Below are positions 63,421-64,000 of a stretch of 64,000 bases of DNA, piece by piece. Position 1 is the stretch's first letter; each line of letters begins with the position of its first letter. The position numbers were made by a program, and so were the translations under genes. This stretch comes from Bacteriovoracaceae bacterium. Lineage in GTDB: Bacteria; Bdellovibrionota; Bacteriovoracia; Bacteriovoracales; Bacteriovoracaceae. Where the stretch lies: positions 62,001 through 126,000 of the forward strand of contig JABFRR010000003.1 in the NCBI GenBank assembly GCA_013141065.1, given 5' to 3'. The notes under the pieces are model-generated. The model searched no databases and was not told where the DNA came from. It worked only from the letters and a program-made list of their open reading frames with translations.

Positions 63421-64000
63421 CTAAAAATTCCCTTTTAAAACGGGAATAATTTCTTTTATTCCAAAAGCAATCATTTCAATCGACATGGATAATAAAATAA
63501 GTCCCATGATTCGAGTCATAACGTTGAGACCTATTTGACCTAGTTTTTCTCCAATGTTTTCAGCGTAACTTAAAATAATTTTTATTAAAAGACCGATTAA
63601 GACAACCATCACTATTCCCGCAATCCAATGTGTGGTGGTCGTAAAATTTTTTGCATGAATGATCGATGTGGATATCGCTCCTGGGCCTGAAAGGAGTGGA
63701 ATCGCCAGGGGAATAATGCCGATTTCTCTTTCAAAGTCCATAGATCTAATTTCATCATTATTCATTTTTGTATTGGACTGTTGGCCTGATATCATACTGA
63801 AGGCCATCATAAATAAAAGGAGCCCACCACCAATGGTAAAAGAGGCCACAGAAATGCCAAAAAAATTGAGTAAAAATTGTCCACAAACTAAACTCACTAA
63901 AATGGTCGTGGAGCTAGCGATCGCACAAGTGTTAGTGACATTTTTGATATTAAGATTTTTATGATTTTTGGTAAAACCCAAAAAAACCGGAATGGCTCCT
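63421..64000 (-). CDS. MarC-family integral membrane protein (5' part cut by window edge)
   Basis: A UPF0056/MarC inner-membrane protein. The frame stays open to the window edge, reading GAIPVFLGFTKN, which corresponds to the family's N-terminal D-P-x-G-x-x-P-x-F-L motif; the TTG at 63981 is internal. GIIPLAIPLLSGPGAIST is the second conserved loop. About five hydrophobic helices remain. The family's transport role is unproven, and the old link to multiple antibiotic resistance is not supported. It ends about 50 bp before the DUF2089 operators. Confidence 0.87.
   Translation of the reverse strand, partial: GAIPVFLGFTKNHKNLNIKNVTNTCAIASSTTILVSLVCGQFLLNFFGISVASFTIGGGLLLFMMAFSMISGQQSNTKMNNDEIRSMDFEREIGIIPLAIPLLSGPGAISTSIIHAKNFTTTTHWIAGIVMVVLIGLLIKIILSYAENIGEKLGQIGLNVMTRIMGLILLSMSIEMIAFGIKEIIPVLKGNF

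Noticed and set aside
1..64000. tRNA, rRNA, CRISPR arrays, prophage or integrase genes
   Set aside because: None seen by eye in the intergenic regions; a covariance-model search would be needed to be certain.

Overview
This is an AT-rich chromosomal window from a Gram-negative bacterium. The outer-membrane barrels, the many lipoproteins and signal-peptide proteins, and several very large secreted proteins without recognisable homologues suggest a Bdellovibrionota-type organism (Bacteriovorax-like). That placement is inference from gene style only; there is no rRNA marker, and I saw no tRNA, rRNA or CRISPR array.

Layout. 1-2.6 kb: 3' part of an acetoacetyl-CoA synthetase gene and an unknown exported protein. 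2.8-4.27 kb: an IS110-family element of IS1111 type with a 14-bp inverted repeat, a transposase gene broken by two frameshifts at A-runs, and a ~245-bp 3' non-coding end that is a candidate bridge RNA (seekRNA). It lies directly upstream of an outer-membrane barrel gene. 4.8-17.2 kb (minus strand): large exported proteins (1673, 1084 and 764 aa, the last a lipoprotein with a thermolysin-like zinc site) with uppP among them. 17.5-21.9 kb: small exported protein, cinA, a COG2509 flavoprotein and a probable seven-bladed propeller.

21.9-38.3 kb: a lipid or hydrocarbon locus. The plus strand has a CrtI/CrtISO-like flavoprotein, FabG-, FabZ- and FabI-like genes. After four unknown exported or membrane proteins, a tightly overlapping eight-gene minus-strand operon encodes a GbsR/MarR-type regulator, a ketoacyl-ACP synthase, a dedicated ACP, a second CrtI/CrtISO-like flavoprotein, and OleA, OleB, OleC and OleD. 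Together this is nearly a private type II elongation module attached to a head-to-head olefin pathway. It is the most interesting system in the window.

38.3-53.3 kb: mixed housekeeping and unknown genes (xthA, an XRE regulator, an Asn/Arg-rich protein, mdh, a cyclic-nucleotide-binding protein, an SGNH-like protein that appears to have lost its catalytic residues, a U32 peptidase-family pair, an RlmL-like methyltransferase, and a COG0523 GTPase with a Zur/Fur-family-like operator). 53.4-61.0 kb: aromatic amino acid operon aroA, aroE-aroK fusion, aroC, aminotransferase, tyrA, chorismate mutase, class II DAHP synthase. 61-64 kb: a Bax-inhibitor-1 family protein, a 54-codon gene, a pentapeptide-like protein paired with a DUF2089 regulator whose promoter carries two identical palindromes 31 bp apart, and a partial marC.

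A recurrent regulatory theme is leaderless-type promoters: at least four genes have a -10-like hexamer followed by exactly 6 nt and then ATG, with no Shine-Dalgarno sequence.
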